From NCBI RefSeq assembly GCF_002954715.1, contig NZ_MSCP01000002.1:1311569-1375568 (forward strand): a stretch of DNA of 64,000 bases. The letters run 5' to 3'. The notes under the pieces are model-generated. The model made no database searches. It worked only from the letters and a program-made list of their open reading frames with translations, and was not told the origin of the DNA. The position numbers and the translations under genes were made by a program. This document shows positions 1 to 9,477 of this stretch, one piece after another; within the stretch, counting starts at the first letter, position 1; each line of letters opens with the position of its first letter. This stretch comes from Aliivibrio sifiae. Its GTDB lineage: Bacteria > Pseudomonadota > Gammaproteobacteria > Enterobacterales > Vibrionaceae.

Positions 1-272
1 TCTTTGTAACTGGCTTGCATACGACGAAGTGAGTTTTGAGCGATGGTATATATCGTATCAGCTTCGCTTCGTGTGATTGAATAATCTTCGTCATACAACT
101 GAGTTCGCTCTTTTAATACATTAACTAAGGAATACGACAAGCGATCGAGCTTGCCTCTAATGGAGAGCTTAATAATCACATCGGCACTAAACACAAACAT
201 AATGCTCAGCGCTATCCCCACAATCGCAAATTCAACAGTAAAATTTCCTCGCTGTTTAAATTTCAAAGGCAT
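1..272 (-). CDS. tadF: TadF-like pilus assembly protein (partial, cut by window edge)
   Basis: The minus-strand frame opens with MPLKFKQRGNFTVEFAIVG and a hydrophobic stretch (about residues 13-33), the prepilin-like N-terminus with a conserved Glu typical of TadE/TadF pseudopilins. It runs open to the window edge, about 90 codons, so the C-terminus is not visible. Two starts are possible, 281 (MNV) and 272 (MPL). An AGGAG lies one base before the first and ten before the second, so 272 is preferred. It overlaps the 3' end of tadE by 17 bases and is the distal visible gene of the tad operon. TadF is known to act with TadE and TadG in Flp pilus assembly. Assignment to TadF rather than TadG rests on gene order and short size expectation. 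Confidence 0.75.
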   Translation of the reverse strand, partial: MPLKFKQRGNFTVEFAIVGIALSIMFVFSADVIIKLSIRGKLDRLSYSLVNVLKERTQLYDEDYSITRSEADTIYTIAQNSLRRMQASYK

Positions 273-744
273 CACGTTCATACTCCTGAATAACAATCAC
301 TTCGCGACTAAAAAGGCTTTCAGTATCAACAAAATAAGTAAAAATAGATGAGAACCGGTAATCGATGCGATACACAGCTAATGCTCTATCATCAGCATTT
401 CCGCATTCAGCACTAACTTCATCCTTCGGAACCACACATGGATTAACTAACCCACCGAGTTCGCTTACACTATCAAGATATTGAATCGACATCGTAAACT
501 TATTAGGGTCGACCACACTCCCCCATAGCGATTGATTCGTATTAATTGCTTGATTAAAAGAATCCAAATAATCGGCTTCTTTTGTTTTAGATTCACGAGC
601 TGATTCAGATACAATCAAATCACTAATTGCTGAAATATAAGACATATAGCTCATTTCAACCCATGCCATACAAATCAACCAAAATGCCATAAAACCAAGA
701 ACAAACTCGATACTGGCCGTTCCTTTATTTTTACTAATCTTCAT
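256..744 (-). CDS. tadE: TadE-like pseudopilin
   Basis: The 162-residue protein starts MKISKNKGTASIEFVLGF, a short basic leader followed by Gly, a Glu at the +5-like position and a long hydrophobic helix (residues 12-35). This is the prepilin-type N-terminus of TadE family minor pseudopilins, which TadV-type peptidases process. The remainder is polar and periplasmic, with two cysteines (in NPCVV and AECGN) that could form a disulfide. It overlaps tadD by 11 bases and the following tadF by 17, as in a translationally coupled operon. Family assignment is from the N-terminal motif and gene order; the C-terminal part has little to identify it. Confidence 0.85.
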   Translation of the reverse strand: MKISKNKGTASIEFVLGFMAFWLICMAWVEMSYMSYISAISDLIVSESARESKTKEADYLDSFNQAINTNQSLWGSVVDPNKFTMSIQYLDSVSELGGLVNPCVVPKDEVSAECGNADDRALAVYRIDYRFSSIFTYFVDTESLFSREVIVIQEYERDAFEI

Positions 745-1492
745 TGCTACTCTCTACCTCAGTAGGGACAACATCTAAACGTTGAAGCTCTGTGTTTCTT
801 AATGCGTTATAACGCTTTGATATTTGACGCTCAGTATATTTAGGAGACAGTACTTTCTGCATAAACTCTAATTCCCCCGATTTCGCCATAGCGAGCATTA
901 AATTAGATTGGACTAATGGATCATTTTGATCCTTCATATATAAATGCAATAAACGATTATTTGCTTGGTCATATTTCCCTTCGATAATATCGAGAACCGC
1001 TAAATTATTTTTGATTTTACTGTCGTTATATAAATGCTTTCTCGCTAACGTAAAATAATGCCTTGCTTGCGGAATGTCTTTTTTAGCGGCATAGATAATG
1101 CCAAGTAGATTCTCTACCTCCGCATTATTTTTATCAGTCTGATATATCTTCAGGGCAGTATTTAGAGCTTCATCAACCATTCCTAGCTCTAATTGCGCGT
1201 TCGCTTCTACTAAAAAAGAGGATACAGAACGAGAATCTTCATCAAGAGAGCTAATCGTAAATAATGCGGAATCTGGATCCCCTGAATTTAAATACGTTTG
1301 CGCTAACTTCTCTCGAGTTTCTTCACTTTCGTTTTTCTTTAACTGCTCTTTATAAAAAACAATCAACTCTGGATAGTTTTCCGTATTAATGAGAATTTTT
1401 TCTTTTGCGCTTTGAGTATCAACGCCTGAACTTGTTACGCATCCTGCTAAGCTCAATAACATTAGCCCGATAGCTATATTTTTAATAAACAC
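734..1492 (-). CDS. tadD: TadD-like TPR lipoprotein
   Basis: The protein of 252 residues begins with a lipoprotein signal ending in LAGC (Cys18). It is followed by helical repeats of the tetratricopeptide type, for example around residues 50-80, 85-120 and 120-155 (AEVENLLGIIYAAKKD). TadD is the outer-membrane-associated TPR lipoprotein that helps assemble the Flp secretin and pilus (family knowledge). The start codon is GTG at 1492. The alternative internal ATG would destroy the basic n-region of the signal peptide. The start overlaps the tadC stop by 11 bases. Confidence 0.88.
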   Translation of the reverse strand: MFIKNIAIGLMLLSLAGCVTSSGVDTQSAKEKILINTENYPELIVFYKEQLKKNESEETREKLAQTYLNSGDPDSALFTISSLDEDSRSVSSFLVEANAQLELGMVDEALNTALKIYQTDKNNAEVENLLGIIYAAKKDIPQARHYFTLARKHLYNDSKIKNNLAVLDIIEGKYDQANNRLLHLYMKDQNDPLVQSNLMLAMAKSGELEFMQKVLSPKYTERQISKRYNALRNTELQRLDVVPTEVESSNED

Positions 1493-2360
1493 CTGACATC
1501 ATCCTCATTATTCCTGGCGCAGCAATTAGAATTACTACGGGTATCATTATGAATAAAATCAGTGGAACCGACATTTTAGCCGCTAACTTACCCACTTTTT
1601 CTTCTAATGAAAGTAACCGTACATTACGAATATCCGCGGCTAAGGTATTCAAAATTCCATAAATTGAACTTCCGTAATGTAAGCTTTGTTTTAACGTCAT
1701 GACGAAGCTTCGCATTTCATTTGTTGGTACCTTGATGTATAACTCATCCAACGCAACACTTAATCCGACAATGCGAGCACGATCATTAGTACGACTCACC
1801 ATATACGCTAAATCTTTATCAAAACCGCGCATTTCTTTAGCAAGGTAGGCCATTGATGACTCAATAGTCATGCCCGTATGCACACACATCGCTAATAGAT
1901 CGAGTAAATAAGGCAACTGCCCAGACAACTTCTCTTGCAACGATTTAATTCTAAAATTGAGGATTGCATCAGGTACCGAGATACAAATAACTAACCAAAT
2001 ACACATAAAAGCGATTAATTGCTTTTGATCTGTGTTATCCCCTAGACTCCAATAAATTGCACCAAAACCTAATAGCACCGCTGTATACTTAGCGGGCATG
2101 TAAATATGGGCCCATTTAAACTGATAGAAACCTGCAGAATAAAATTTTCGTTCTATGTCATCAGCATTAGTTGATACCGAGCTCGGTAAGAATTTTTCAA
2201 CTTTATCAGCCATGTTTTCAGTACGATCAAAAACATCATTATCTACCAACAGTTTTCGTAATACTTTTTTCTGTAACACTATTTGGTATAACAACCAAAA
2301 TAGTAAGGATAAACCTGACGTAATAATTATTAAAAATAATGCCATTGATGGCGAGATCAT
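1482..2360 (-). CDS. tadC: TadC inner-membrane platform protein (type II secretion F family)
   Basis: The 292-residue polytopic protein has hydrophobic segments near residues 5-25, 90-108, 113-133 and 262-287. The cytoplasmic T2SF domain (about 145-270) includes LPYLLDLLAMCVHTGMTIE and the later SFVMTLKQSLHYG block. It pairs with TadB as the platform on which the TadA ATPase acts to push Flp pilin through the envelope. The ATG overlaps the tadB stop by four bases (ATGA), indicating translational coupling. TadC and TadB are paralogues; order and length (TadC usually about 290) support this one being TadC. Confidence 0.92.
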   Translation of the reverse strand: MISPSMALFLIIITSGLSLLFWLLYQIVLQKKVLRKLLVDNDVFDRTENMADKVEKFLPSSVSTNADDIERKFYSAGFYQFKWAHIYMPAKYTAVLLGFGAIYWSLGDNTDQKQLIAFMCIWLVICISVPDAILNFRIKSLQEKLSGQLPYLLDLLAMCVHTGMTIESSMAYLAKEMRGFDKDLAYMVSRTNDRARIVGLSVALDELYIKVPTNEMRSFVMTLKQSLHYGSSIYGILNTLAADIRNVRLLSLEEKVGKLAAKMSVPLILFIMIPVVILIAAPGIMRMMSGVY

Positions 2361-3268
2361 GAACGCACCCCTTTCATTAATAGCCAGATAGTCAATATAC
2401 CTATCGACTCACTAATTAATACATAATATAAAATTGGTCTTCCATCAGGATTAAACATAACGTATTCATAGTTTTCTGGGCTTAAATATTGCAGCATGAA
2501 TAAAAATATAAATGGAATTGCAGCAACAATTTTTGCCGATGTTCTCGCTTCAGATGTCAGTGCATATTTCTTTTTTTCAATGGCTCGAGCCCCAAACATT
2601 AAACGGTTTAAGCGAGTCATAATTTCTTTTAATTGCCCACCTCGCTCCATACTGGTGCGTAATGTAATGACAAAAAATTGAAATGAAGGGTAAGGAAAAC
2701 GCATGCATGATTTTCTAAAAACAGTATCTGCTGATTCACCTAATTGAAGCTGTTCCCCCATTCGTTTAAATTCATTCCCTACTTTTCCATCAAGAGAATC
2801 ACCAACAAATATAATGGCGTGCATGATCCCCTCACCAGAACTTACAGCACTAGAAAGCATATTTAATGCATCAGGAAATGAATCTTCAAATCTCTTTTTT
2901 TCGCGTTTAGCAAGCCATAACACACCAGCAAAAATACCACCAACTTCCACAATTGTAATAACAACAATGACGTTGCCTTGAATGAAATTTTGATTAATAT
3001 AAATGCCAAGCAAGACCATCACTATGCAATAAATGGCAATTTTTATATTTGCATATACATCGATTTGTTGATGTGTGTTTTTAATAAATCGTAATAATTT
3101 CTGACCTATTTCTTCATCAGATAAAGAGGCCAACTTTACGGCTTGACGACCATCATCGAGTATTGAGTTAGAAGACGTATCGAGATGTTCACGGTATCTT
3201 TTGTTGTAAGTAAAGATCACATACAACATTAAACACCCACCAAGAATTAAAGCCATTCCATAAATCAT
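2357..3268 (-). CDS. tadB: TadB inner-membrane platform protein (type II secretion F family)
   Basis: The 303-residue protein has an N-terminal membrane helix (residues 1-20), a pair of helices around 80-120, a T2SF domain (about 130-260) with LNMLSSAVSSGEGIMHAI, and a C-terminal helix pair around 250-300. It is the partner of TadC in the Tad export platform. Start and stop overlap both neighbours by four bases (ATGA junctions), so the genes tadA-tadB-tadC are coupled. Nothing is missing compared with the family. Confidence 0.92.
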   Translation of the reverse strand: MIYGMALILGGCLMLYVIFTYNKRYREHLDTSSNSILDDGRQAVKLASLSDEEIGQKLLRFIKNTHQQIDVYANIKIAIYCIVMVLLGIYINQNFIQGNVIVVITIVEVGGIFAGVLWLAKREKKRFEDSFPDALNMLSSAVSSGEGIMHAIIFVGDSLDGKVGNEFKRMGEQLQLGESADTVFRKSCMRFPYPSFQFFVITLRTSMERGGQLKEIMTRLNRLMFGARAIEKKKYALTSEARTSAKIVAAIPFIFLFMLQYLSPENYEYVMFNPDGRPILYYVLISESIGILTIWLLMKGVRS

Positions 3269-4551
3269 GCGCTCTCATCCATCTTATTAAAAGCGGCATT
3301 TAGCTGTTGTTCTAAACCAAAAAATCTCGCTTTTTCTACTAATACAGACCGCTGCATTATCCCTGCGGTAGAATAATGACCTAATATTTTTCCATCATGA
3401 CCATGTTGGCCAGAAGATTGAAACTTATACAATTCTTCTAAAACAACGTTATTTCCTTCAAGACCAACCACTTCAGTAATGCTCATTACTTTTCGACTGC
3501 CATCATGTAATCGACTGATTTGAATAACTAAATCCACTGCACTTACTATGGTTCGTCTAATTGCTTCCAATGGAAGGTTATTGCTAGCCATCATAACCAT
3601 CGCTTCTACACGCGCCATCGCATCACGAGGAGTATTGGCGTGTAATGTAGACATAGAACCATCATGACCTGTGTTCATTGCTTGAAGCATTTCAAACGCT
3701 TCTCCGCCACGACACTCCCCAACAACGATACGATCAGGACGCATACGTAAGGCGTTAATCACAAGATCTCGCTGGGTAATGGCTCCTGTACCTTCAATGC
3801 CTGAATTACGTGTTTCTAAACGAACTACATGTGGTTGCAGCAATTTAAGCTCAGCCGCATCTTCAATTGTGATGATCCTTTCTTTCTCTGAAATAAATTG
3901 AGAAAGTGCATTCAACATGGTGGTTTTGCCTGAGCCTGTACCGCCAGAAATCAAAATATTCAAACGACAACGCGAAGCTATCATTAAAATCTGAGCCATC
4001 TCAGGACTTAATGCACCAAATTCAGTCAACTTATCTAAGCCAATGCTGTCTTTTTTAAATTTTCGAATTGACATAGAAGTGCCATCGATAGCAATCGGAG
4101 GTATGACGATATTGACACGACTTCCATCCTGTAATCGCGCATCACACGTCGGTGAAGAGTCATCAACACGACGCCCCACTTGAGAAGCAATTCGCTTAGC
4201 TATGTGAATTAACTGCTCTTCATCAATAAAGCTTACAGGGGCTATCTCAACCAAACCATTACGTTCAATAAAGATTTGGTTATATCCATTGATCATAATG
4301 TCACTGATTGATTCATCTTCCATTAATACTTGTAATGGACCAAGGCCTTGTAATTCATTAACAAGGCTAGTTACAAATTCAGTACGAATAATAGTACTAA
4401 CAGACCAACCTTGTCGCTCTATAAGTAAATCAATAGCACCACTAAGTTGTTTACTTAACTCCTCTTTTGACAAAGAGTTAACTGCCTCTGCTTCTAAAGC
4501 TTCAAAGATTTGATTACGAATTTCAATATAAATTAATTTATGCTGATTCAT
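3265..4551 (-). CDS. tadA: TadA/CpaF secretion ATPase
   Basis: The 428-residue protein is a type II/IV secretion ATPase of the CpaF/TadA group. The Walker A motif is [10 protein letters not shown] (about residues 202-211). The Walker B and Asp box region is [16 protein letters not shown] (about 274-289), and HVVRLETR and THANTPRDA-like elements ([18 protein letters not shown]) follow the family pattern. It powers Flp pilus extrusion at the cytoplasmic face. The N-terminal 110 residues form the usual CpaF-type helical and PAS-like region. It overlaps tadZ and tadB by four bases each. All catalytic motifs look intact. Confidence 0.95.
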   Translation of the reverse strand: MNQHKLIYIEIRNQIFEALEAEAVNSLSKEELSKQLSGAIDLLIERQGWSVSTIIRTEFVTSLVNELQGLGPLQVLMEDESISDIMINGYNQIFIERNGLVEIAPVSFIDEEQLIHIAKRIASQVGRRVDDSSPTCDARLQDGSRVNIVIPPIAIDGTSMSIRKFKKDSIGLDKLTEFGALSPEMAQILMIASRCRLNILISGGTGSGKTTMLNALSQFISEKERIITIEDAAELKLLQPHVVRLETRNSGIEGTGAITQRDLVINALRMRPDRIVVGECRGGEAFEMLQAMNTGHDGSMSTLHANTPRDAMARVEAMVMMASNNLPLEAIRRTIVSAVDLVIQISRLHDGSRKVMSITEVVGLEGNNVVLEELYKFQSSGQHGHDGKILGHYSTAGIMQRSVLVEKARFFGLEQQLNAAFNKMDESA

Positions 4552-5768
4552 AATGACATTCTCTGCGTTAAACGTTTAAATAAACTAGGTCGCTTTAATG
4601 TCTCTCCAAGCAATAAAGCAGTAATGCTGTTAAGGCTTAGACTTATTGGCATATTTTTTGAAAATACACTTTCCCCGAGTAGCAAAGCACTGCCAATTTT
4701 AGGTTCAAATGGACAAATCACATCGACATTTTTTCCGATATGTTTTTTTATGTCTTTCAAATCAACCGTTGAATATTTCTCTGGTTTCGTATTATTCACC
4801 ACAATAATAAAACGCATTGCTAGTTTTTTTTCTTTTACAGAGCTTAATACTCGTGAAGCTTCTCTCAGGCTTGATACTGTTTGATCAATAACTAATACCA
4901 CAACATCAATGTCTGTTTCTTTAGTCAAGAAGTGTATTTTCTCACTTGCAGAACCAGACAAATCTTCAATAATAAAATTGGTTTGCAGTGCGAGTTGATT
5001 GGTTAAAACATGAATATATTCTCGGCACTCTTCGACAGATAAATTATCTGACTCGATCGCTAATAAAGAAAGCATATCATTCACTTTCGTTGTCATGCCC
5101 TCTGCATATTCAGGGTCTAAATTACTAACCAACATACCAGGAGCTAATTTTCGTCTCGCAAACTGTTTAAGCCCTAGCATAATGTCAAGGTTACCACCGC
5201 TAAAATTATGATCGATAACCATGCATGAACTATTACGTCTTTCTGATAACTCTTTACTTATCTCAGCGGTTAACATAGATGTGCCTACCCCGCCTTTTGA
5301 ACCCAATACAACAATTCTCTTTGCTTGGCGACTTTTACTTATTTGATTATTTTTTGTGAAATCATCATTCACACCTTTGATAAAGTCGATCAACTCTAGT
5401 TTGGTAATTGGCCAAAATAGATAGTAATAACCCATTGCTCTTAGGCTACGGATCGTAGAAATTGAATTTTCACTACCAACAACAATAACAGAAGCACTAT
5501 GTGGTAACTGGTGGCTGATCTGTTCTATATCTGTTGTAATATTGGTACTCTCGTTTAACTCAATCATAATAATATGATCGGTAAACTCTTGTGCGTTATC
5601 ACGAATGGCATCGTCGCTGTACTTAAAAACAATCGGAGCTGTAATGCCTTCAAAACGAAAAACTTCTTCCATTAACTCTCGAAATTTCTCAGTTTGATAG
5701 AATAAAATTAATGCCAATTTTTTTTCTTCATTCACCGGTAAGTTCATTGAACTTGCTAGATCAAACAT
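4548..5768 (-). CDS. tadZ: TadZ/CpaE localisation ATPase-like protein
   Basis: It has an N-terminal receiver-like domain (about residues 18-140) lacking a clear phospho-acceptor, then a MinD/ParA-type domain beginning VVLGSKGGVGTSMLT (about 157-170). The deviant Walker box has Thr where most ParA/MinD proteins have the nucleotide-contacting Lys. That is a known tendency of TadZ/CpaE proteins, which place the Tad machine at a cell pole or focus. The ATG at 5768 is spaced six bases from GGTG. A GTG at 5777 would add three residues and overlap the upstream lipoprotein gene. About 400 residues, normal for the family. Confidence 0.88.
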   Translation of the reverse strand: MFDLASSMNLPVNEEKKLALILFYQTEKFRELMEEVFRFEGITAPIVFKYSDDAIRDNAQEFTDHIIMIELNESTNITTDIEQISHQLPHSASVIVVGSENSISTIRSLRAMGYYYLFWPITKLELIDFIKGVNDDFTKNNQISKSRQAKRIVVLGSKGGVGTSMLTAEISKELSERRNSSCMVIDHNFSGGNLDIMLGLKQFARRKLAPGMLVSNLDPEYAEGMTTKVNDMLSLLAIESDNLSVEECREYIHVLTNQLALQTNFIIEDLSGSASEKIHFLTKETDIDVVVLVIDQTVSSLREASRVLSSVKEKKLAMRFIIVVNNTKPEKYSTVDLKDIKKHIGKNVDVICPFEPKIGSALLLGESVFSKNMPISLSLNSITALLLGETLKRPSLFKRLTQRMSL

Positions 5769-5769
5769 G

Positions 5770-6279
5770 TTATTCACCGCTTTCTGTATTTGAATTGGTT
5801 TTTTCTAATAGCATTTTTTGAGGATTCACCATTGAAGACCAACGAGCATTTTCGACAAAACAGCCACTACTTACGTTCCCTATCGTGCCAATGTTGGCAT
5901 ATTCACAGGTTGAAACTTGAACTTTATGTGTAACAAGAGAAAGCTTAATATCAAAATGAGAGACCTTTTTCTCTTCATTACTAAGGATAATTAATTCCTT
6001 ATTTACTCCATTTTTAAGCAGCTCTTTGTTAATCTTGTCTGCCCATTTTTTACCTTTAGTGCTAAACCAACTGATCTTGACCCCATGATTCAATATCTCG
6101 TTTTCATACTTATCAAAAAACGCCGACAGTTTACCGTCTGATTCTTTAGATTTAGATAACGCGATAGAGAAGGTAACTGGATATACATCAATTTCTGGTC
6201 CAAAACGTTCGTTTACTTTTTCTACACAACCAATCATTAAAACTAGCGGCAGAAACAACACATATTTCCAGTTCATCAT
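5770..6279 (-). CDS. rcpB: RcpB-like outer-membrane lipoprotein of the Tad system
   Basis: The 169-residue protein starts with a lipoprotein signal ending LMIGC (Cys18). The remainder has an OmpA/CpaD-like feel: a strand-helix stretch with ENEILNHGVKISWFSTKGKKW, and a late pair of cysteines (STCEYANIG, SSGCF). Position between the secretin and tadZ is where rcpB (CpaD-like) lies in Pasteurellaceae and Vibrio tad loci. Sequence identity to RcpB cannot be judged by eye, so the name is by synteny. It overlaps rcpA by four bases. RcpB-type proteins are thought to assist or gate the secretin. Confidence 0.7.
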   Translation of the reverse strand: MMNWKYVLFLPLVLMIGCVEKVNERFGPEIDVYPVTFSIALSKSKESDGKLSAFFDKYENEILNHGVKISWFSTKGKKWADKINKELLKNGVNKELIILSNEEKKVSHFDIKLSLVTHKVQVSTCEYANIGTIGNVSSGCFVENARWSSMVNPQKMLLEKTNSNTESGE

Positions 6280-7604
6280 TTCTTAAACCCTCCAGTGGCT
6301 AGTAATTCTTTTGCCCATTTGTCACTGGCAGTAATATAAGAATCTTCTATTGCGAAGAAACGACTTAATGTGGTTGTTTTCTTCATCGTTGGCAGTTGAA
6401 TTTGAGAAGGATGGATCGGTTGCACTAAATTTACTGTTGCAACAATGATCAATTCTGTTTTGTTTCTCTCAGTCACAGAATGACGAAATAGCGCTCCTAA
6501 AATAGGGATATCACCTATGAATGGGACTTTTTGTAAACTTTCTTTATCTTCAGAGTTTAATAACCCACCAAGAACGAAGCTTTGACCATCCCCTAACTCC
6601 ACCGTTGTACGCGCTCGGCGTGTTTTTAATGCAGGAAGATCATAAGAGTCATTTTCATATTGAGTATCTAAAGAACTAACTTCTGGCACTAAAGCAAGAG
6701 TGATTTTGTCATCCTTCTTTACCTTCGCCATTAGTTCAAGACGCACACCAAACTCTTTATAAACAACGTTAGTACTGTTATTTACACTCGTAACTACAGG
6801 CAGCTCACCACCAACAAGGAAACTTGCACTCTCACCTGAAATAACCGATAAGTTAGGCTCTGCGAGTATTTGCCCTACAGAATCATTTCCAATTGCAGAT
6901 ATTACCGACATGATGTCGGATGAACTGAAACTTGTTAAAGGCTGAACAAATACACCAGGGACACTAGCACTACTGCCGTATTGAATACCTATATCCTCAA
7001 GAAAAGATTGAGAAACTTCAGCAATAGATATTTTCACATTCACTTGTTTGGTTACCGCTACAACAATATTATTTACAATACCTTTATATTGGTGACGTTC
7101 CATAAATTGAACTTCGTAATCTTGCTCTTCTGTATCAAATTCAAACTGAAAATCTTTACTATTCTTTTCTAATAGCTCACCAACAATAGTATTAATTTCA
7201 TCTTTTTCTTGTTCATTTGATACCGTACCGCTTAATACAACCTGCTTACCGACATTAAATATGTCTACAGCTGTATCTGGATATTTCACAGAAATATATT
7301 GTTGTATATCTGCTAGGCTTTTATTGACCATTATTTTTTTACTTGAAAGCGTATCCCCTTTTTCGCCAAAAATAAAAACAGAACTTGTCCCTATCTTTTT
7401 CCCATAAATAACAACTTTACGTTTATCAATTACTTGGTAATCTGCAACCTTAGGATCAGAAAGAAAAACAGAAGAGATATCCTGATTGACTGATATCGTT
7501 CTTGCTCCACCTTCAGACATATTAATAAGACCAGCAGCATTCGCAAAAACAGAAATCGATAATAAACTCAATGTAATTATAGATTGGTAGTATTTATTTA
7601 TCAT
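6276..7604 (-). CDS. rcpA: RcpA/CpaC secretin
   Basis: The 442-residue protein has a signal peptide (cleavage near FANA-AG), an N-terminal pilus-assembly domain (about 26-95) and a BON-like segment (about 97-160). The secretin domain (about 230-400) carries the C-terminal signature VPFIGDIPILGALFR. It forms the outer-membrane channel for Flp pili. The length agrees with RcpA/CpaC. ATG start at 7604; the gene is ten bases downstream of rcpC. Confidence 0.93.
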   Translation of the reverse strand: MINKYYQSIITLSLLSISVFANAAGLINMSEGGARTISVNQDISSVFLSDPKVADYQVIDKRKVVIYGKKIGTSSVFIFGEKGDTLSSKKIMVNKSLADIQQYISVKYPDTAVDIFNVGKQVVLSGTVSNEQEKDEINTIVGELLEKNSKDFQFEFDTEEQDYEVQFMERHQYKGIVNNIVVAVTKQVNVKISIAEVSQSFLEDIGIQYGSSASVPGVFVQPLTSFSSSDIMSVISAIGNDSVGQILAEPNLSVISGESASFLVGGELPVVTSVNNSTNVVYKEFGVRLELMAKVKKDDKITLALVPEVSSLDTQYENDSYDLPALKTRRARTTVELGDGQSFVLGGLLNSEDKESLQKVPFIGDIPILGALFRHSVTERNKTELIIVATVNLVQPIHPSQIQLPTMKKTTTLSRFFAIEDSYITASDKWAKELLATGGFKK

Positions 7605-7614
7605 TGTATTACCC

Positions 7615-8394
7615 TCACTTAATTACCACTTTATTTGCGCGATATTCTGTAATTGAGTTGAAGTCTTTTAGAATATCTCCCGCGTCGGCTTGTAAATCAC
7701 TAGAGTCATATTTTCCAATTGATTTATATACTTCAATGCTCGCTATTTCTTTCGCTACAATTAACTTAGTTGCTTGCTCTCTGGTTAATTCTAAAATTAA
7801 ATTAACGGTTTCTGTTTCAACATCATTGCGTTCCTTTTTAACAGTACGCTTAACCTTTAATACTTTTACACCAGAAAATATTGGTGTAATTGAAACTGAC
7901 TTTTTCACATTTCTATTTGTGTTACTCATGTTTTTAGTCGATGCCAAAGCAAGAATATCAACAATGGTTCCACTTCGAATAACGCCACCAGTAATTGATG
8001 AAGGATCTACGGTGAGCGGGAAAGGAACTCTCTCAGGAGCGATAACATAATCAATGTAGCCATCATCGTTAGGGGCAATTAAGTCATTCATTGATAGATA
8101 ATCCCCTTTATTTAGAGTATTTCTAAACACGGTTCCTGGTTTTAGTTCTATCGCTACGTCTTCAAAAAAGCCAAGAGAATTCGCTTTTTCCTCAGAAATA
8201 GACTCAATTGATAACATACGACGGTCAATTTCTTCGCTCAGTTCCACATCTTTTTTTAAACGCCAAACTTTAATTTTCACTTCTTTAGTTGGTTGTATGT
8301 TTATAGGATTTGGCATAGATAAGTTATTCACTAATCCGTACAAACCAAATAGGATAGTCGCTATCGCGAGTACCATTATTATTTTAACTTTCAT
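7615..8394 (-). CDS. rcpC: RcpC/CpaB Flp pilus assembly protein
   Basis: The 259-residue protein has one N-terminal membrane segment (about 4-22). A SAF-type domain follows (about 42-115; KVWRLKKDVELSEEIDRRML and PGTVFRNTLNKGDYLS are characteristic), then the RcpC/CpaB domain. CpaB proteins have SAF/beta-clip folds linked to flagellar FlgA and are thought to bind the periplasmic matrix and support the secretin. It lies eight bases downstream of tadV and ten upstream of rcpA, consistent with one transcript. Confidence 0.9.
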   Translation of the reverse strand: MKVKIIMVLAIATILFGLYGLVNNLSMPNPINIQPTKEVKIKVWRLKKDVELSEEIDRRMLSIESISEEKANSLGFFEDVAIELKPGTVFRNTLNKGDYLSMNDLIAPNDDGYIDYVIAPERVPFPLTVDPSSITGGVIRSGTIVDILALASTKNMSNTNRNVKKSVSITPIFSGVKVLKVKRTVKKERNDVETETVNLILELTREQATKLIVAKEIASIEVYKSIGKYDSSDLQADAGDILKDFNSITEYRANKVVIK

Positions 8395-8402
8395 TATTTA
8401 CC

Positions 8403-8837
8403 TTAAATTGATGCTGCAATACCAAATAAGTAACCAATACAAATAGGGACACCATAAGGGACACCATTTACTTTTCCATCTGATTTATATTCATTCCAAA
8501 TTAATTGGCACAGTGCTACAACACCTCCAAGTAATAAAATGATGGTAATAACTAACAATTGATACTTTGGATTAACTGCTATTGAAAAAGCAACAGCAAG
8601 TTTTACATCTCCTGCTGCAATAATATTCAATAAAAAGAGAAAGAATCCTGTAACAAGTATTATCACTGGACATAATATATTATTAAAATTATCCGTAATG
8701 ATCCCAAACAAAATACAAATGATAAACACAGCCATGCATGCTCTGTTAGAAATAACCCTTTTAGTAATATCTTGATAGCATATAAACAAAGAAATGGTGG
8801 TTAATAAAAACCACCAAACTATTAAAAAATCATCCAC
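8403..8837 (-). CDS. tadV: TadV/CpaA prepilin peptidase
   Basis: The 144-residue, very hydrophobic protein has the two catalytic aspartates of type IV prepilin peptidases of the short (A24A) kind: Asp23 in YQDITKRVISN and Asp77 in AAGDVKL. It also has the C-terminal GVPYGVPI motif. It lacks the N-methylation domain of PilD, as expected for TadV/CpaA. It should cleave Flp and the TadE/F pseudopilins after Gly. The start is GTG at 8837 with no obvious Shine-Dalgarno. It begins just downstream of the flp stop, so coupling is likely. Confidence 0.92.
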   Translation of the reverse strand: MDDFLIVWWFLLTTISLFICYQDITKRVISNRACMAVFIICILFGIITDNFNNILCPVIILVTGFFLFLLNIIAAGDVKLAVAFSIAVNPKYQLLVITIILLLGGVVALCQLIWNEYKSDGKVNGVPYGVPICIGYLFGIAASI

Positions 8838-8847
8838 TTAACGATGA

Positions 8848-9057
8848 TTAACTTGTCACATTGGCAGAATCAATATTGCTTGAAATTGTTCCCATAGCAC
8901 CAACTAAAGCATCTTTAAGGGTGCCATTGAACATCAATAAAACAATTGCAGAAATAGAAACACCGATGATTGCATATTCAATCGCAGTAACACCACGTTG
9001 ATCATTTTTAAAATTTTCGAACGCCATTTGAGAACGAACTACAAGTTGAGTTAGCAT
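8848..9057 (-). CDS. flp: Flp/Fap family major pilin
   Basis: The 69-residue prepilin has cleavage expected after Gly22 (NDQRG then VTAIEYAII). Glu at +5 and Tyr at +6 form the Flp signature, followed by a hydrophobic helix to about residue 46 and a short C-terminal tail rich in Ser and Asn. It is the first gene of the tad operon, as the pilin usually is. An AAGGT ribosome site sits six bases before ATG. It is the only flp copy in the window. The operon promoter must lie in the AT-rich 400 bases upstream. Confidence 0.96.
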   Translation of the reverse strand: MLTQLVVRSQMAFENFKNDQRGVTAIEYAIIGVSISAIVLLMFNGTLKDALVGAMGTISSNIDSANVTS

Positions 9058-9435
9058 TTTATAACCTTAATGTTGAATTTTCACTTTACAAAAAAATAAT
9101 CATTTACTTTTTTACGATTTATATTTGTTAATACTGACTAGTATTTGGAATCAATGTATCAACAAACTGAAGACATCATAATAATCTGATATAAAAATGA
9201 ATAAGGCATATTTTTTTAATATAAAGATAAAAATGCTAATAAATGTAATTTAGCCTTATCTAACAAATAGATACGATCGATGTCACACTTTTAACCGTGA
9301 AAATAAAAATTAAACAACTGTGTATTTTGTTAATAAATGTAACAGTAAAAAATCAATTTATAATAAATTAGAAATTTATGACGTGAATACTCATTACCTA
9401 CAACGTAACAAAATTATTTTTCATTAAAAAATAGG
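9058..9435 (-). promoter_or_regulatory. AT-rich upstream region of the tad operon
   Basis: About 380 bases without a gene separate flp from the terminator of the next unit. By position it should carry the flp promoter. On the minus strand, TTGATT near 9152 followed by TATTAA about 15 bases later is a poor sigma-70-like pair. No credible operator palindrome was found. The region is strikingly AT-rich and may be bent or bound by H-NS-type silencers (inference). Confidence 0.4.
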
Positions 9436-9466
9436 TATAAAAAAAGCATGACAAATATCATGCTTT
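9436..9466 (-). terminator. Rho-independent terminator after the HPt gene
   Basis: A perfect nine-base stem (AAAGCATGA at 9443-9451 with TCATGCTTT at 9458-9466) has a six-base loop. It is followed on the minus strand by a T tract (the A run at 9436-9442). It closes the 9478-11801 minus-strand unit, so the tad operon is transcribed separately. Confidence 0.85.
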
Positions 9467-9477
9467 AGAGTAATTAA

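Noticed and set aside
4540-4884. Plus-strand frame opposite the tadZ 3' end
   Set aside because: The minus-strand gene has P-loop and coupled overlap with tadA; the plus frame has no such support.
9058-9435. Possible small RNA or second flp copy upstream of flp
   Set aside because: No Flp-type motif and no stable hairpin with T tract except the terminator belonging to the HPt unit.
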